DNA of 64,000 nucleotides from Azospirillum formosense (GCF_040500525.1 NZ_CP159402.1:620001-684000), one strand, 5' to 3'; numbered from the stretch's first letter, positions 16,895-26,084 are shown. The notes: a model not told the origin generated them from the sequence alone. Translations and numbers: made by a program.

Positions 16895-18382
16895 ATGCGG
16901 ATGCCCGCGCCCGACGACGGCGTCATCGCGCGCCGCCGCGAGATCATCGCAGCGCTGCGGGCCATCGTGCCCGGCGAGGGCGTGATCGCCGACGAAAGCG
17001 AACTGCGCGCCTATGAATGCGACGGGCTGACCGCCTACCGCCAGCTTCCCATGGTCGTGGTGCTCCCCAGCACGGTGGAGCAGGTCAGCCGGGTGCTCCG
17101 GACCTGCAAGGACATGGGGGTGAAGGTGGTGCCCCGCGGCGCCGGAACCTCCCTGTCCGGCGGCGCCCTGCCGCTGGCCGACGGCGTGCTGCTGGGGATG
17201 GGCAAGTTCAACCGCATCCTCGACATCGACGTCGCCAACCGCTGCGTGGTGACCCAGCCGGGGGTGACCAACCTCGGCATCTCCAACGCGGTGGCGCATG
17301 AGGGCTTCTATTACGCGCCCGACCCGTCCAGCCAGATCGCCTGCACCATCGGCGGCAACATCGCCGAGAATTCCGGCGGGGTGCATTGCCTGAAATACGG
17401 GCTGACCACCAACAACGTGCTGGGTCTGGAGATGGTGCTGATGGACGGCACCGTCCTGCGGCTGGGCGGCAAGCATCTCGACGCCGGCGGCTACGACCTG
17501 ATGGGCGTCGTCACCGGCTCCGAGGGGCTGCTGGGGGTGGTGACCGAGGTCACGGTGCGCATCCTCAGGAAGCCGGCGACCGCCCGCGCCGTGCTGATCG
17601 GCTTCCCGACCAGCGAGCAGGGCGGCGACTGCGTGGCGGCCATCATCGCCGCGGGAATCATCCCCGGCGGCATGGAGATGATGGACAGGCCGGCCATCCA
17701 CGCGGCGGAGGATTTCGTCCATGCCGGCTACCCGCTGGACGTCGAGGCCCTGCTGATCGTCGAGCTGGACGGCCCGGCGGCGGAGGTCGACCACCTGATC
17801 GAGCAGGTGGCGGAGATCGCGCGGTCCAAGGGCTGCTGCTACTCGCGCGTCTCGACCTCGGAGGAGGAGCGGCTGTCCTTCTGGGCCGGGCGCAAGGCGG
17901 CCTTCCCGGCGGTGGGGCGCATCAGCCCCGACTACTACTGCATGGACGGCACCATCCCGCGCAAGGCGCTGCCCCTGGTGCTGCACCGCATGCAGGAGAT
18001 GTCCGACCGCTACGCCCTGCGGGTCGCCAACGTCTTCCACGCCGGCGACGGCAACCTGCATCCGCTGATCCTCTACGACGCCAACAAGCCGGGCGAACTG
18101 GAGCGGGCGGAGGCCTTCGGCAACGACATCCTGCGCCTGTGCGTCGAGGTCGGCGGCGTGCTGACCGGCGAGCACGGCGTGGGGGTGGAGAAGCGCGACC
18201 TGATGACCGACCAGTTCGACGAGGTCGATCTCGACCAGCAGCAGCGCATCAAATGCGCCTTCGACCCCGACGGGCTGCTGAACCCCGGAAAGGTCTTCCC
18301 CAAGCTGCACCGCTGCGCCGAGCTTGGCCGCGTCCACATCCACAAGGGGGAGCTGCGCTTCCCCGACATTCCCCGATTCTGA
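16895..18382 (+). CDS. glcD: Glycolate oxidase FAD-linked subunit GlcD
   Basis: 495 residues. An FAD-binding PCMH domain (about 40-220; P-R-G-A-G-T-S-L-S-G-G-A and I-A-E-N-S-G-G-V-H-C-L-K-Y-G) and a C-terminal FAD-oxidase domain with N-V-F-H-A-G-D-G-N-L-H-P and T-G-E-H-G-V-G. It oxidises glycolate to glyoxylate together with GlcE and GlcF at the membrane. GGGGGAGGAA lies well placed before the ATG at 16895. It is first of the glcDEF operon, with 24 bases to glcE. Confidence 0.95.
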   Translation: MRMPAPDDGVIARRREIIAALRAIVPGEGVIADESELRAYECDGLTAYRQLPMVVVLPSTVEQVSRVLRTCKDMGVKVVPRGAGTSLSGGALPLADGVLLGMGKFNRILDIDVANRCVVTQPGVTNLGISNAVAHEGFYYAPDPSSQIACTIGGNIAENSGGVHCLKYGLTTNNVLGLEMVLMDGTVLRLGGKHLDAGGYDLMGVVTGSEGLLGVVTEVTVRILRKPATARAVLIGFPTSEQGGDCVAAIIAAGIIPGGMEMMDRPAIHAAEDFVHAGYPLDVEALLIVELDGPAAEVDHLIEQVAEIARSKGCCYSRVSTSEEERLSFWAGRKAAFPAVGRISPDYYCMDGTIPRKALPLVLHRMQEMSDRYALRVANVFHAGDGNLHPLILYDANKPGELERAEAFGNDILRLCVEVGGVLTGEHGVGVEKRDLMTDQFDEVDLDQQQRIKCAFDPDGLLNPGKVFPKLHRCAELGRVHIHKGELRFPDIPRF

Positions 18383-18406
18383 GCCCCCGATCCTGAGGCC
18401 ACCCGC

Positions 18407-19666
18407 ATGACCGTGACCACCATCAAGCCCGACTCGGCGGGCCAGGCCGCCGACGCGGTGCGCTGGGCCTTATCGGAGGGGACGCCGCTGGACGTCGCCG
18501 GTTCCGGGTCCAAGCGCGGCCTCGGGCGCCCGATCCAGACCGCCTGCACGCTCGACCTCTCCGGCCTGTCCGGGGTCGTCGCCTACGAGGCGGAGGAACT
18601 GGTGCTGACCGCCCGGGCCGGCACGCCGATGGCCGAAATCCTGCCGATGCTGGCGGAGCGGCGGCAGCAGCTCGCCTTCGAACCGCAGGACCTCGGGGCG
18701 CTGTTCGGGCAGCCGGAGCGGCAGGGGACGCTGGGCGGGGTGATATCCTGCGGGCTGGCCGGGCCGCGGCGCATCAGCGCCGGCTCCGCCCGCGACCACA
18801 CGCTGGGCATCGAAGGGGTGAACGGGCGCGGCGACCTCTACAAGGGCGGCGGCAAGGTGGTGAAGAACGTCACCGGCTACGACGTGCCCAAGCTGATGGC
18901 CGGCTCCTTCGGCACGCTGACCGTCCTGACGGAGCTGACGGTGAAGGTGCTGCCGGCGCCGGAGGATGTCCGGACTCTGCTGCTGGCCGGGCGCGAGGAC
19001 GCCGGGGCTGTCGCGGTGCTGACCGCGGCGCTGCAGAGCCCCTACGACGTGTCCGGCGCCGCCCATCTGCCGGCCGCGGTGGCGGCGCGGTCCCAGTTGC
19101 GGGTGGTCGCCGGAGCGGGCGGGGCGGTCACGCTGGTGCGGGTGGAGGGCTTCGGCCCGTCGGTCACCGCCCGCGTCGCCGCGCTGAAGGAGGAGCTTGG
19201 CGCCGACGCCGTGCTGGACCGGGACGAGTCGCGGGCGCTGTGGAAGGAGGTTCGGGACGTGGCGTATTTTGGCCCCTCCCCTGCGTCAGCGGGTGAGGGC
19301 CGGGGTGGTGGCGACGACTCCCGCCACTCCTCCCGCCACGTCTGGAAAATCTCCGTCCAGCCCTCCGAAGGGCCGCGCGTGGCGGAGTCGATCCGCTGGG
19401 CGCTGGACGCCGAGCTGTACTTCGACTGGGGCGGCGGGCTGATCTGGGCGGCGGTGGCGCCGACACCCGACGCCGCGACGGCGATCCGCGGCGCCTTGGG
19501 CAGCGCCGGCCACGCGACGCTGGTGCGCGCGCCCGAGGATGTGCGGATCACGGCGGAGGTGTTCCACCCGTTGCCCGACCCGGTGATGGCGCTGAGCCGC
19601 CGGGTGAAGGAGAGCTTCGACCCCTGCGGCATCCTGAACCCCGGCCGCATGTACGCGGGAGTGTAA
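18407..19666 (+). CDS. glcE: Glycolate oxidase FAD-binding subunit GlcE
   Basis: 419 residues with an FAD-binding domain (V-A-G-S-G-S-K-R-G-L-G-R-P, then G-G-V-I-S-C-G-L-A-G-P-R-R-I and N-V-T-G-Y-D-V-P-K-L-M-A-G) and a C-terminal half ending F-D-P-C-G-I-L-N-P-G-R-M-Y. It partners GlcD and GlcF. It is longer than E. coli GlcE (about 350), partly because of a low-complexity insert at about residues 289-311. This is encoded by a GC-rich palindromic sequence resembling the intergenic repeats. The insert keeps the frame and falls between the conserved R-D-V-A-Y-F and V-W-K-I-S-V segments. Confidence 0.92.
   Translation: MTVTTIKPDSAGQAADAVRWALSEGTPLDVAGSGSKRGLGRPIQTACTLDLSGLSGVVAYEAEELVLTARAGTPMAEILPMLAERRQQLAFEPQDLGALFGQPERQGTLGGVISCGLAGPRRISAGSARDHTLGIEGVNGRGDLYKGGGKVVKNVTGYDVPKLMAGSFGTLTVLTELTVKVLPAPEDVRTLLLAGREDAGAVAVLTAALQSPYDVSGAAHLPAAVAARSQLRVVAGAGGAVTLVRVEGFGPSVTARVAALKEELGADAVLDRDESRALWKEVRDVAYFGPSPASAGEGRGGGDDSRHSSRHVWKISVQPSEGPRVAESIRWALDAELYFDWGGGLIWAAVAPTPDAATAIRGALGSAGHATLVRAPEDVRITAEVFHPLPDPVMALSRRVKESFDPCGILNPGRMYAGV
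19271..19339 (+). repeat. Palindromic repeat-like insert inside glcE
   Basis: About 69 bases with a GGCCCCTCCCCTGCG / GCGGGTGAGGGCC hairpin at the left end. It encodes a Ser/Gly/Arg-rich stretch absent from the usual GlcE pattern. Base content resembles the intergenic repeats at 28.4 and 38.5 kb. Family membership is inferred, not proven. Confidence 0.55.
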
Positions 19667-19673
19667 GGCATCC

Positions 19674-21020
19674 ATGCAGACCAACTTCACGCTCACCCAG
19701 CTCGCCAACGCCGACTACCGGGACTCGGAAGCGATCCTGCGCAAGTGCGTCCATTGCGGCTTCTGCACGGCGACCTGCCCGACCTACGTGCTGCTGGGCG
19801 ACGAGCTGGACAGCCCGCGCGGCCGCATCTACCAGATCAAGGACATGCTGGAGAAGGGCGGGCCGCCCACCGAGCATCAGGTGAAGCACATCGACCGCTG
19901 CCTCTCCTGCCTGTCCTGCATGACGACCTGCCCGTCGGGCGTCAACTACATGCATCTGGTCGATCACGCCCGCGCCCATGTCGAGGCGACCCACGCCCGC
20001 CCGCCGGCCGACCGCGCCATCCGCGACCTGCTGGCCCGCGTGCTGCCCAACCCGCGGCTGTTCCGGCTGGCCCTGCTCGCCGCCTGGTTCGGCAAGCCTT
20101 TCGCCGGGCTTCTGCCGGGACGGCTGGGCGCGCTGCTGGCGCTGGCGCCGAAGTCGGTGCCGGGGCCGAGCCACAGCGACCGGCCGGGCAGCCATCCGGC
20201 GGTCGGGCCGCGCCGCAAGCGCGCCGCGCTGCTCGTCGGCTGCGCCCAGCAGGTGCTGGCGCCGCAGATCAACGAGGCGACCATCCGCCTGCTAAACCGC
20301 CACGGGGTCGAGGTGGTGGTGGCTAAGGGCGCCGACTGCTGCGGCGCCCTGACCCATCACATGGGCAAGACGGACCTCAGCGACGCCGCGGCGAAGAAGA
20401 CCATCGACGCCTGGATCGCCGAGATGGACGGGGAGGGGCTGGACGCCATCATTGTCAACACCTCGGGCTGCGGCACCACGGTGAAGGACTATGCCTTCCA
20501 GTTCCGCGAGGACGCGGAATACGCGCCCAAGGCGCTGCGCGTGGCGGCCATCGCCCGCGACGTGACGGAGTTCCTGGCGGAGATCGGCCTGTCCGCTCCC
20601 GTGATCGAGACCGGGCAGGCCATCGCCTACCATTCCGCCTGCTCCATGCAGCACGGCCAGCGCATCAAGGACCCGCCGCGCCATCTGCTGCGCGGCGCCG
20701 GTTTCCAGGTGAAGGAGGTCCCGGAGGCGCACATCTGCTGCGGCTCGGCCGGCACCTACAACATGCTCCAGCCGGAGATCGCCGTGCAGCTGCGCGACCG
20801 CAAGGTCCGCAACATCGAGAGCACGGGGGCCGCCGCCATCGCCGCCGGCAACCTCGGCTGCATCACCCAGATCGCCACCGGGACCGGGCTGCCCGTCGTC
20901 CACACGGTCGAACTGCTGGACTGGGCGACCGGCGGTCCGAAGCCGGAGGCGCTGAGGGACAGCCCGGCCTTCGCCGGTCCGGACCGCTCGCCGGGCGCGG
21001 CGGCGCGCGCGGCGGAGTAG
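19674..21020 (+). CDS. glcF: Glycolate oxidase iron-sulfur subunit GlcF
   Basis: 448 residues. Two 4Fe-4S motifs near the N-terminus: C-V-H-C-G-F-C-T-A-T-C-P (about 24-35) and C-L-S-C-L-S-C-M-T-T-C-P (about 77-88). Two CCG domains follow, with D-C-C-G-A-L and H-I-C-C-G-S-A-G. It passes electrons from GlcD/GlcE to the quinone pool. The ATG lies seven bases after the glcE stop. The C-terminal 25 residues are low-complexity and extend beyond the usual end. Confidence 0.95.
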   Translation: MQTNFTLTQLANADYRDSEAILRKCVHCGFCTATCPTYVLLGDELDSPRGRIYQIKDMLEKGGPPTEHQVKHIDRCLSCLSCMTTCPSGVNYMHLVDHARAHVEATHARPPADRAIRDLLARVLPNPRLFRLALLAAWFGKPFAGLLPGRLGALLALAPKSVPGPSHSDRPGSHPAVGPRRKRAALLVGCAQQVLAPQINEATIRLLNRHGVEVVVAKGADCCGALTHHMGKTDLSDAAAKKTIDAWIAEMDGEGLDAIIVNTSGCGTTVKDYAFQFREDAEYAPKALRVAAIARDVTEFLAEIGLSAPVIETGQAIAYHSACSMQHGQRIKDPPRHLLRGAGFQVKEVPEAHICCGSAGTYNMLQPEIAVQLRDRKVRNIESTGAAAIAAGNLGCITQIATGTGLPVVHTVELLDWATGGPKPEALRDSPAFAGPDRSPGAAARAAE

Positions 21021-21099
21021 GCCCACCGGCCCCTCCGCCCCGCCCACCGACCCCCTTGGACTTTTCGCGGCGTATGGCTAGGTTGGCGCCAACGGGACG

Positions 21100-21849
21100 A
21101 TGAGGCGCTCAGTGGACAGCGGGTTCAAGGACGACAGCGACGGCGGTTACGGGATCGGGCGGCGGCTGTCGGCCTGGGGGGTGCACGCCTTCACGGGCAG
21201 CGGCGTCGTGCTGGGGCTGCTGGCCCTGCTCGCCGCGGTCAACGGCGAAGCCAAGGCGTGCCTGGGCTGGCTGGGGCTGGCGCTGGTGGTCGACGGGGTG
21301 GACGGCACGCTGGCCCGCCGGGCCTCGGTGAAGGAGGTGCTGCCGGGCATCGACGGGTCGGCGCTCGACCTCGTGATCGACTATCTGACCTACGTCGTCG
21401 TCCCGGCGGTCTTCCTGTACCGCTTCGGCCTGCTGCCCGACGGCTTCGGCGTGGCGCTGGCCGCCTTCATCATGATGACCTCGCTCTACTGCTTTTCGAA
21501 CACCGGGATGAAGAGCGGCGACAACTACTTCGTCGGCTTCCCGGCGATCTGGAACGTGGTCGCGCTCTATCTGTGGATTCTGGCGCTCGATCCGTGGATC
21601 AACACCGCGGTGGTGCTGGTCCTCGGCCTGCTGACCTTCACGACGGTGAAGTTCCTGCACCCCTTCCGGGTGCGCCGCTGGATGCGCCTGAATCTTCTGG
21701 TCAGCGGGGCGTGGCTGGCCTCCAGCGCGGCGTTGGTGGTCCTCTATCCGGACCGTCCCGACGCCGTCTGGTACGTCTGGCTGGCCAGCAGCGCCTATTA
21801 CGCGGCGATCTGCGCGTGGCGGACGCTGCGCGGGCCGGCTGCGGCTTAG
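21100..21849 (+). CDS. pcs: Phosphatidylcholine synthase Pcs
   Basis: 249 residues with about eight membrane helices. The CDP-alcohol phosphotransferase motif is in the Pcs-specific form D-G-x2-A-R-x12-G-x3-D-x3-D (Asp68 to Asp94), not the ordinary x8 spacing. Pcs condenses choline with CDP-diacylglycerol to make phosphatidylcholine in the inner membrane, a trait of plant-associated alphaproteobacteria. It stands alone, convergent with a lipoprotein gene six bases away. Confidence 0.93.
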   Translation: MRRSVDSGFKDDSDGGYGIGRRLSAWGVHAFTGSGVVLGLLALLAAVNGEAKACLGWLGLALVVDGVDGTLARRASVKEVLPGIDGSALDLVIDYLTYVVVPAVFLYRFGLLPDGFGVALAAFIMMTSLYCFSNTGMKSGDNYFVGFPAIWNVVALYLWILALDPWINTAVVLVLGLLTFTTVKFLHPFRVRRWMRLNLLVSGAWLASSAALVVLYPDRPDAVWYVWLASSAYYAAICAWRTLRGPAAA

Positions 21850-21855
21850 GCCGAA

Positions 21856-22131
21856 TTACGGCTTCTCGGGAGCGGTCTCCCGGTTGATGTCGTCCTTGGC
21901 GTCGCGGGCCTTCTGCTGGATGGCCGCGCCGGCGTCCTGCATCATCCGGCCGGCCTCGGCGCCGATGCCCTTGGCGGCCTCGCCCACGCGCTCCGCGGTC
22001 TGGTCCACCGCCCGCCCGATCTCCTGGCCGGTCTTCTCCGCCGACTGCTGGTCGTCGCAGGCGGCCAGCAGCGGCAGGGCCAGGAGCGGAAGGGCAAGGA
22101 CGGCGGTGCGAATCCCGTTACGACGAGCCAT
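21856..22131 (-). CDS. Small lipoprotein with amphipathic helix
   Basis: 91 residues. A lipoprotein signal peptide ends in L-L-A-A-C-D, so Cys25 should be lipidated. Asp follows the cysteine, which in enterobacteria favours retention in the inner membrane. The mature part is one long amphipathic helix with repeated A-x-x-x-G-x-x-A patterns and charged residues, like apolipoprotein- or YjfN-like stress lipoproteins. No function is known. Confidence 0.8.
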   Translation of the reverse strand: MARRNGIRTAVLALPLLALPLLAACDDQQSAEKTGQEIGRAVDQTAERVGEAAKGIGAEAGRMMQDAGAAIQQKARDAKDDINRETAPEKP

Positions 22132-22190
22132 GGAATGGTCTCCACAATTGATCCATGGAGGCGTAACGGCTCACGGAGGCGTTTGGTGCC

Positions 22191-22916
22191 TTAAAGGCTG
22201 CCGTCGGCAAAGGAAAAGCGGACGCCGTAGCGCCGCAGCGAGAGATTCGGCACCATCCGTGCCGCCGCCTTGGCCTTGGCGTCGAAGTCGGAAGCGACCA
22301 GGATGCCACGGATGTCCCGTCCCTCCTCCTCCTCGGCGATGTCGCCCATGTAGCTGAGGATTTGGGCCACGGCCCGCTGTCCGGCGGTTCCGGTCTTCAG
22401 TTCGATGACGACCACGCGCCCTTGGGCATCGCGTGCGGTGATGTCAATGAAGCCGGACGGAACCGACCGTTCCGCACCCTCGTCGATCACCGTCATTCCG
22501 GCTTCGAGCTGACCGATTTCCAGGCGCAGCGCGGCCTGCAGATCGCGTTCCAGCCCGATGCGTTGCCCGAGATCCTCGTCCGCAATCGCCACCGTCATTC
22601 CCTCCGCCGCAACATCGGCCAGCGCATCGGCGGTGTCGCGGAACCGGCGGTAGCGCTCGATGGCGCCGCGGTACGAGGCGAGGTTGGCCCGGATGTCGCC
22701 TTCGATGGGAATCTTGCTCGGGTTGGGCCGGTTGAGCCGCGCATCGTCCGTCGAATAGCGCAACTGCTGGAGAAGCGACGCCATCCGGTCGCGGACGTAA
22801 TGCTCGTCGACATCGCCGTAATGCTCTTCTACGCGCGCTATGCGGTATATCTGCGCGGTGACCGTTCCGGCCCCGTATTTCTGCCGCTCCAGCCAAGCCC
22901 GGTATCCGGTCTGCAT
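22191..22916 (-). CDS. NucS/EndoMS-like nuclease-domain protein
   Basis: 241 residues. The C-terminal half holds a PD-(D/E)XK nuclease core as in NucS: an E-x-D-L start (E-R-D-L-Q-A-A-L), G-F-I-D-I-T-A-R-D, then V-V-V-I-E-L-K-T-G, and later Q-I-L-S-Y-M-G. The N-terminal half (about 110 residues) is not the NucS DNA-binding domain but a helical segment with Y-R-I-A-R-V-E-E-H-Y-G. It may act on branched or mismatched DNA, but the target is unknown. The ATG at 22916, with GGAG six bases away, is preferred to the GTG four codons upstream. Confidence 0.8.
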   Translation of the reverse strand: MQTGYRAWLERQKYGAGTVTAQIYRIARVEEHYGDVDEHYVRDRMASLLQQLRYSTDDARLNRPNPSKIPIEGDIRANLASYRGAIERYRRFRDTADALADVAAEGMTVAIADEDLGQRIGLERDLQAALRLEIGQLEAGMTVIDEGAERSVPSGFIDITARDAQGRVVVIELKTGTAGQRAVAQILSYMGDIAEEEEGRDIRGILVASDFDAKAKAAARMVPNLSLRRYGVRFSFADGSL

Positions 22917-22936
22917 CGAACACTCCACGTTTGCGG

Positions 22937-22979
22937 CGGTGAAGCCCCGTCCATCCGGAAGACGGACGGGGCTTCACCG
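22937..22979 (-). terminator. Strong inverted repeat after the acyl-CoA dehydrogenase gene
   Basis: A perfect 16-bp stem (22937-22952 with 22964-22979, loop of 11). It lies 11 bases beyond the dehydrogenase stop and 20 bases before the nuclease start. There is no clear T-tract, so partial read-through is possible. Confidence 0.75.
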
Positions 22980-22990
22980 GGCTGTTGACG

Positions 22991-24790
22991 TCAGAACTGG
23001 TCCTCGCTCAGCGCCATGACCGTGCGGTGCGCGGTCAGGATCGGCAGCAGCAGGCCCGGCCCCTGGGCCAGGATCTGCTCGGCGTAGAAGCGGGCGGTGA
23101 CCAGCTTGGCCTCCAGGAAGGGGGCGTTGGCGCCGGGCTGGCGCAGCCCCTCCAGGGCCTTGGCGGCGGAGCGGGCGAGCATCCAGCCGCCGGCCACCGT
23201 GCCCCACAGCTTCAGATAGTTCACCGCCCCCGCGGCCGCGGCGCGCAGGTCGCCGTCGGCCTGGGTCTTGACCACCCAGGCCACCGCCTGCTCCAGCGCG
23301 TCCAGGCCGGCGGACAGGTTGGTGCGGATCGCCTCCATGTCGTCGCCGGGGATGCTCTCCAACTCCGCCACCGTGGCGCGCATCTCGGCAATGAAGGTCC
23401 GGGCCGACTCGCCGCCGTCGCGGCCGGTCTTGCGGAAGGTCAGGTCGTTGGCGTGGATGCCGTTGGTGCCCTCGTAGATCGGGGTGATGCGGGCGTCGCG
23501 GTAATGCTGGGCGGCGCCGGTCTCCTCGATGAAGCCCATGCCCCCGTGGATCTGCACGCCGGTGGAGGCGACGTCGCAGCCGATGTCGGTGCTCCACGCC
23601 TTCACGACGGGGGTCAGGATGTCCACGCGGGCGGTGGCGGCGGCGCGCACCGCGGCGTCCTCGTGGTGGCGGGACACGTCGAGCTGGGTGCCCGCGTAGA
23701 GCGCCAGCGCGCGGGCGGCCTCCGTCTTGGCGCGCATGTCCAGCAGCATCCGGCGCACGTCCGGGTGGCGGATGATGGCGACGCCGGAGCCCTTCGGGTC
23801 GGCCAGATCCTTGCTCTGCACGCGGCCCTTGGCGTAGTCGCGGGCCTGCTGGTAGGCGCGCTCGGCGATCGCCACGCCCTGGATGCCGACGCCCAGGCGG
23901 GCGTTGTTCATCATGGTGAACATGTATTCGATGCCGCGGTTCTCCTGGCCGACCAGGAAGCCGACGGCGCCGCCGTTGTCGCCGAAGGCCATGACCGCGG
24001 TGGGGCTGGCCATGATGCCCAGCTTGTGCTCCAGGCTGGCGCAGCGCAGGTCGTTGCGCTCGCCCGGCGTGCCGTCCTCGTTCGGCAGGAACTTCGGCAC
24101 GATGAACAGGCTGATGCCCTTGATGCCCGGGGGCGCGTCGGGCAGGCGGGCCAGCACCAGATGGACGATGTTGTCCGTCAGGTCATGCTCGCCGTAGGTG
24201 ATGAAGATCTTCTGGCCGGTGATGCGGTAGGTCCCGTCGTCGGCCCGAACCGCGCGGGTGCGCACGGCGGCGAGGTCGGAGCCCGCCTGCGGCTCCGTCA
24301 GGTTCATGGTGCCGTTCCACTCGCCGGCGATCATCTTCGGCAGGTAGAGCGCCTTCTGCTCGGCGCTGGCGTGCTCGGTCAGCAGGTCGACGGCGCCCTG
24401 GGTCAGCAGCGGGCACAGGCCGAAGGACAGGTTGGCCGCCTGCCACATCTCGTTCACCGCGAAGGCCACGGTCCAGGGCAGGCCCTGCCCGCCATACTCC
24501 GGCTCGAAGGGCAGGCTGTTCCAGCCGCTCTCGATGAACTGGCTGTAGGCGTCCTTCCAGCCGGTCGGCGTGCGGACCACGCCGTTCTCCAGCACCGAGC
24601 CCTCCTTGTCGCCGACCCGGTTCAGCGGGGCGAGGACGCCGGAGGCGAACTTGCCGGCTTCCTCCAGCACGGCGTCCACCAGATCGGGAGCCGCCGAATC
24701 GCAGTTCGGAAGCGCGGCGACCGTTTCGAGGCCGACCACCTCGTTGAGGACAAAGCGGAGGTCATCGACCGGAGCGGTGTAGGGAATCAT
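22991..24790 (-). CDS. Acyl-CoA dehydrogenase (DmdC-like, long form)
   Basis: 599 residues, the size of the DmdC / FadE-like class rather than the 380-residue short-chain form. N-terminal extension, then N-L-T-E-P-Q-A-G-S-D (FAD/substrate motif), I-T-G-Q-K-I-F-I-T-Y-G, the catalytic-region I-Y-E-G-T-N-G-I-H-A-N-D-L and a C-terminal helical domain. It oxidises acyl-CoA to enoyl-CoA with electrons to ETF; related enzymes act on 3-methylmercaptopropionyl-CoA. No neighbour indicates the substrate. The ATG at 24790 gives the family start (M-I-P-Y-T-A-P). Confidence 0.93.
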   Translation of the reverse strand: MIPYTAPVDDLRFVLNEVVGLETVAALPNCDSAAPDLVDAVLEEAGKFASGVLAPLNRVGDKEGSVLENGVVRTPTGWKDAYSQFIESGWNSLPFEPEYGGQGLPWTVAFAVNEMWQAANLSFGLCPLLTQGAVDLLTEHASAEQKALYLPKMIAGEWNGTMNLTEPQAGSDLAAVRTRAVRADDGTYRITGQKIFITYGEHDLTDNIVHLVLARLPDAPPGIKGISLFIVPKFLPNEDGTPGERNDLRCASLEHKLGIMASPTAVMAFGDNGGAVGFLVGQENRGIEYMFTMMNNARLGVGIQGVAIAERAYQQARDYAKGRVQSKDLADPKGSGVAIIRHPDVRRMLLDMRAKTEAARALALYAGTQLDVSRHHEDAAVRAAATARVDILTPVVKAWSTDIGCDVASTGVQIHGGMGFIEETGAAQHYRDARITPIYEGTNGIHANDLTFRKTGRDGGESARTFIAEMRATVAELESIPGDDMEAIRTNLSAGLDALEQAVAWVVKTQADGDLRAAAAGAVNYLKLWGTVAGGWMLARSAAKALEGLRQPGANAPFLEAKLVTARFYAEQILAQGPGLLLPILTAHRTVMALSEDQF

Positions 24791-24880
24791 GGATGGAACG
24801 GCCTCCCGTGACCCGATTGTGCGTGCGTTTCTGCGTGCCCGATTGCGCGTGAACACGCCTTGGGCGGTTTACGTGCGCGT

Positions 24881-24902
24881 CACCATACCGTACCGAATGG
24901 TG
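24881..24902. promoter_or_regulatory. Dyad in a divergent promoter region
   Basis: CACCAT-N10-ATGGTG lies about 91 bases upstream of the dehydrogenase start and 141 bases before the transglycosylase start. It has the shape of an operator, but no regulator gene is adjacent. Confidence 0.4.
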
Positions 24903-25042
24903 CATGGCGAGCCTCACCGTCGGACAGGAATATTGGCATCTGGGTTGCGGCGCGAACAGCGCGGCTGCGACGCAGGAGGAACTGCCCGACTTGGCATCCC
25001 GGTTGCAAGAGTGGGGCAGCACCGCTCACAGGGGTTCCTCCC

Positions 25043-26068
25043 ATGACCATCGCCTCCGCCCTTGCCCGTCAGGCCGAATCCGCCGTCCAGGCCGCGAAAA
25101 TCAGCCGCGGGCCGGAGAACGTCGAGGCGGCGGTCCGCAACGCCAGCGCCAAGACCGGGGTCGATTTTTCCTACCTCATGGAAAAAGCTGCCGTGGAGAG
25201 CGGCTACCGGACGGACGTGAAGTCCTCTTCCTCCTCGGCGACCGGGCTCTATCAATTCATCGACAGCACGTGGCTGGCGACGATGCGCGACCATGGGGCG
25301 GACCACGGCTACGCCAAGTACGCCAACGCGATCCAGACGCGCGGCGACGGGCGCCCCTACGTCACCGATCCCGACCTGAAGCGCGAAATCCTGGACCTGC
25401 GCAAGGACCCCAACGCCTCGGCCCTGATGGCCGCGGAATACACCCGCGACAACAAGGAGTATCTGGAGGACACGGTCAAAGGAGGGAAGGTCGGCTCCAC
25501 CGAACTCTACATGGCGCATTTCCTGGGGGCGGGCGGGGCCTCGAAGTTCCTCAACGCCATGCAGGACAACCCCAACCGCGCCGCCAAGGAGCTGTTCCCC
25601 GACGCGGCCTCGGCCAACAAGGCGGTGTTCTTCGACAAGGACACCGGCCGGGCCAAGTCGCTGAAGGACATCTACGACCGCTTCGCGACGAAGTTCGCGG
25701 AGACGCCCAACGCCGACTTCGCGCCGGCCCAGACCGCCATCGACCGGGTGCGCCGCCAGGACATGCCGGACGGCTTCACCACCCAGGTTCCCAGCATGCC
25801 GCAGAAGGCGCTGAACGGCACGCCGCTGTCGATCTACCATGTGCTGGCCCTGAACGCGCTGGAGACGCCGGACGAGGTGGACAGCATCTCCGGCAAGCCC
25901 GCCCGTGGCCGCCGTCCGGACGGCGAGGACAAGGACAACCGCCGCATGCGCGACCAGCCGGTCCGCACGGATCAGAACGAGCACACGGGGCTGGGCCTCG
26001 GGCTTGGCCTGTCCAAGGTGGTCGGGCAGGGAACCGGGACGGCGGACACGACGACGAAGGCGGCCTGA
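25043..26068 (+). CDS. Lytic transglycosylase-like protein
   Basis: 341 residues. The SLT-type catalytic region is Y-L-M-E-K-A-A-V-E-S-G-Y-R with probable catalytic Glu52, followed by S-A-T-G-L-Y-Q-F-I-D-S-T-W and later Y-M-A-H-F-L-G-A-G-G-A. No classical signal peptide is seen, as in flagellar or phage-like transglycosylases. The C-terminal 60 residues are charged and then Gly-rich. It would cleave peptidoglycan glycan strands; export route unknown. The first residues (M-T-I-A-S-A-L-A-R-Q-A-E) resemble flagellar-rod-associated hydrolases only weakly. Confidence 0.82.
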   Translation: MTIASALARQAESAVQAAKISRGPENVEAAVRNASAKTGVDFSYLMEKAAVESGYRTDVKSSSSSATGLYQFIDSTWLATMRDHGADHGYAKYANAIQTRGDGRPYVTDPDLKREILDLRKDPNASALMAAEYTRDNKEYLEDTVKGGKVGSTELYMAHFLGAGGASKFLNAMQDNPNRAAKELFPDAASANKAVFFDKDTGRAKSLKDIYDRFATKFAETPNADFAPAQTAIDRVRRQDMPDGFTTQVPSMPQKALNGTPLSIYHVLALNALETPDEVDSISGKPARGRRPDGEDKDNRRMRDQPVRTDQNEHTGLGLGLGLSKVVGQGTGTADTTTKAA

Positions 26069-26084
26069 CCGGCTGACCGCGGGG

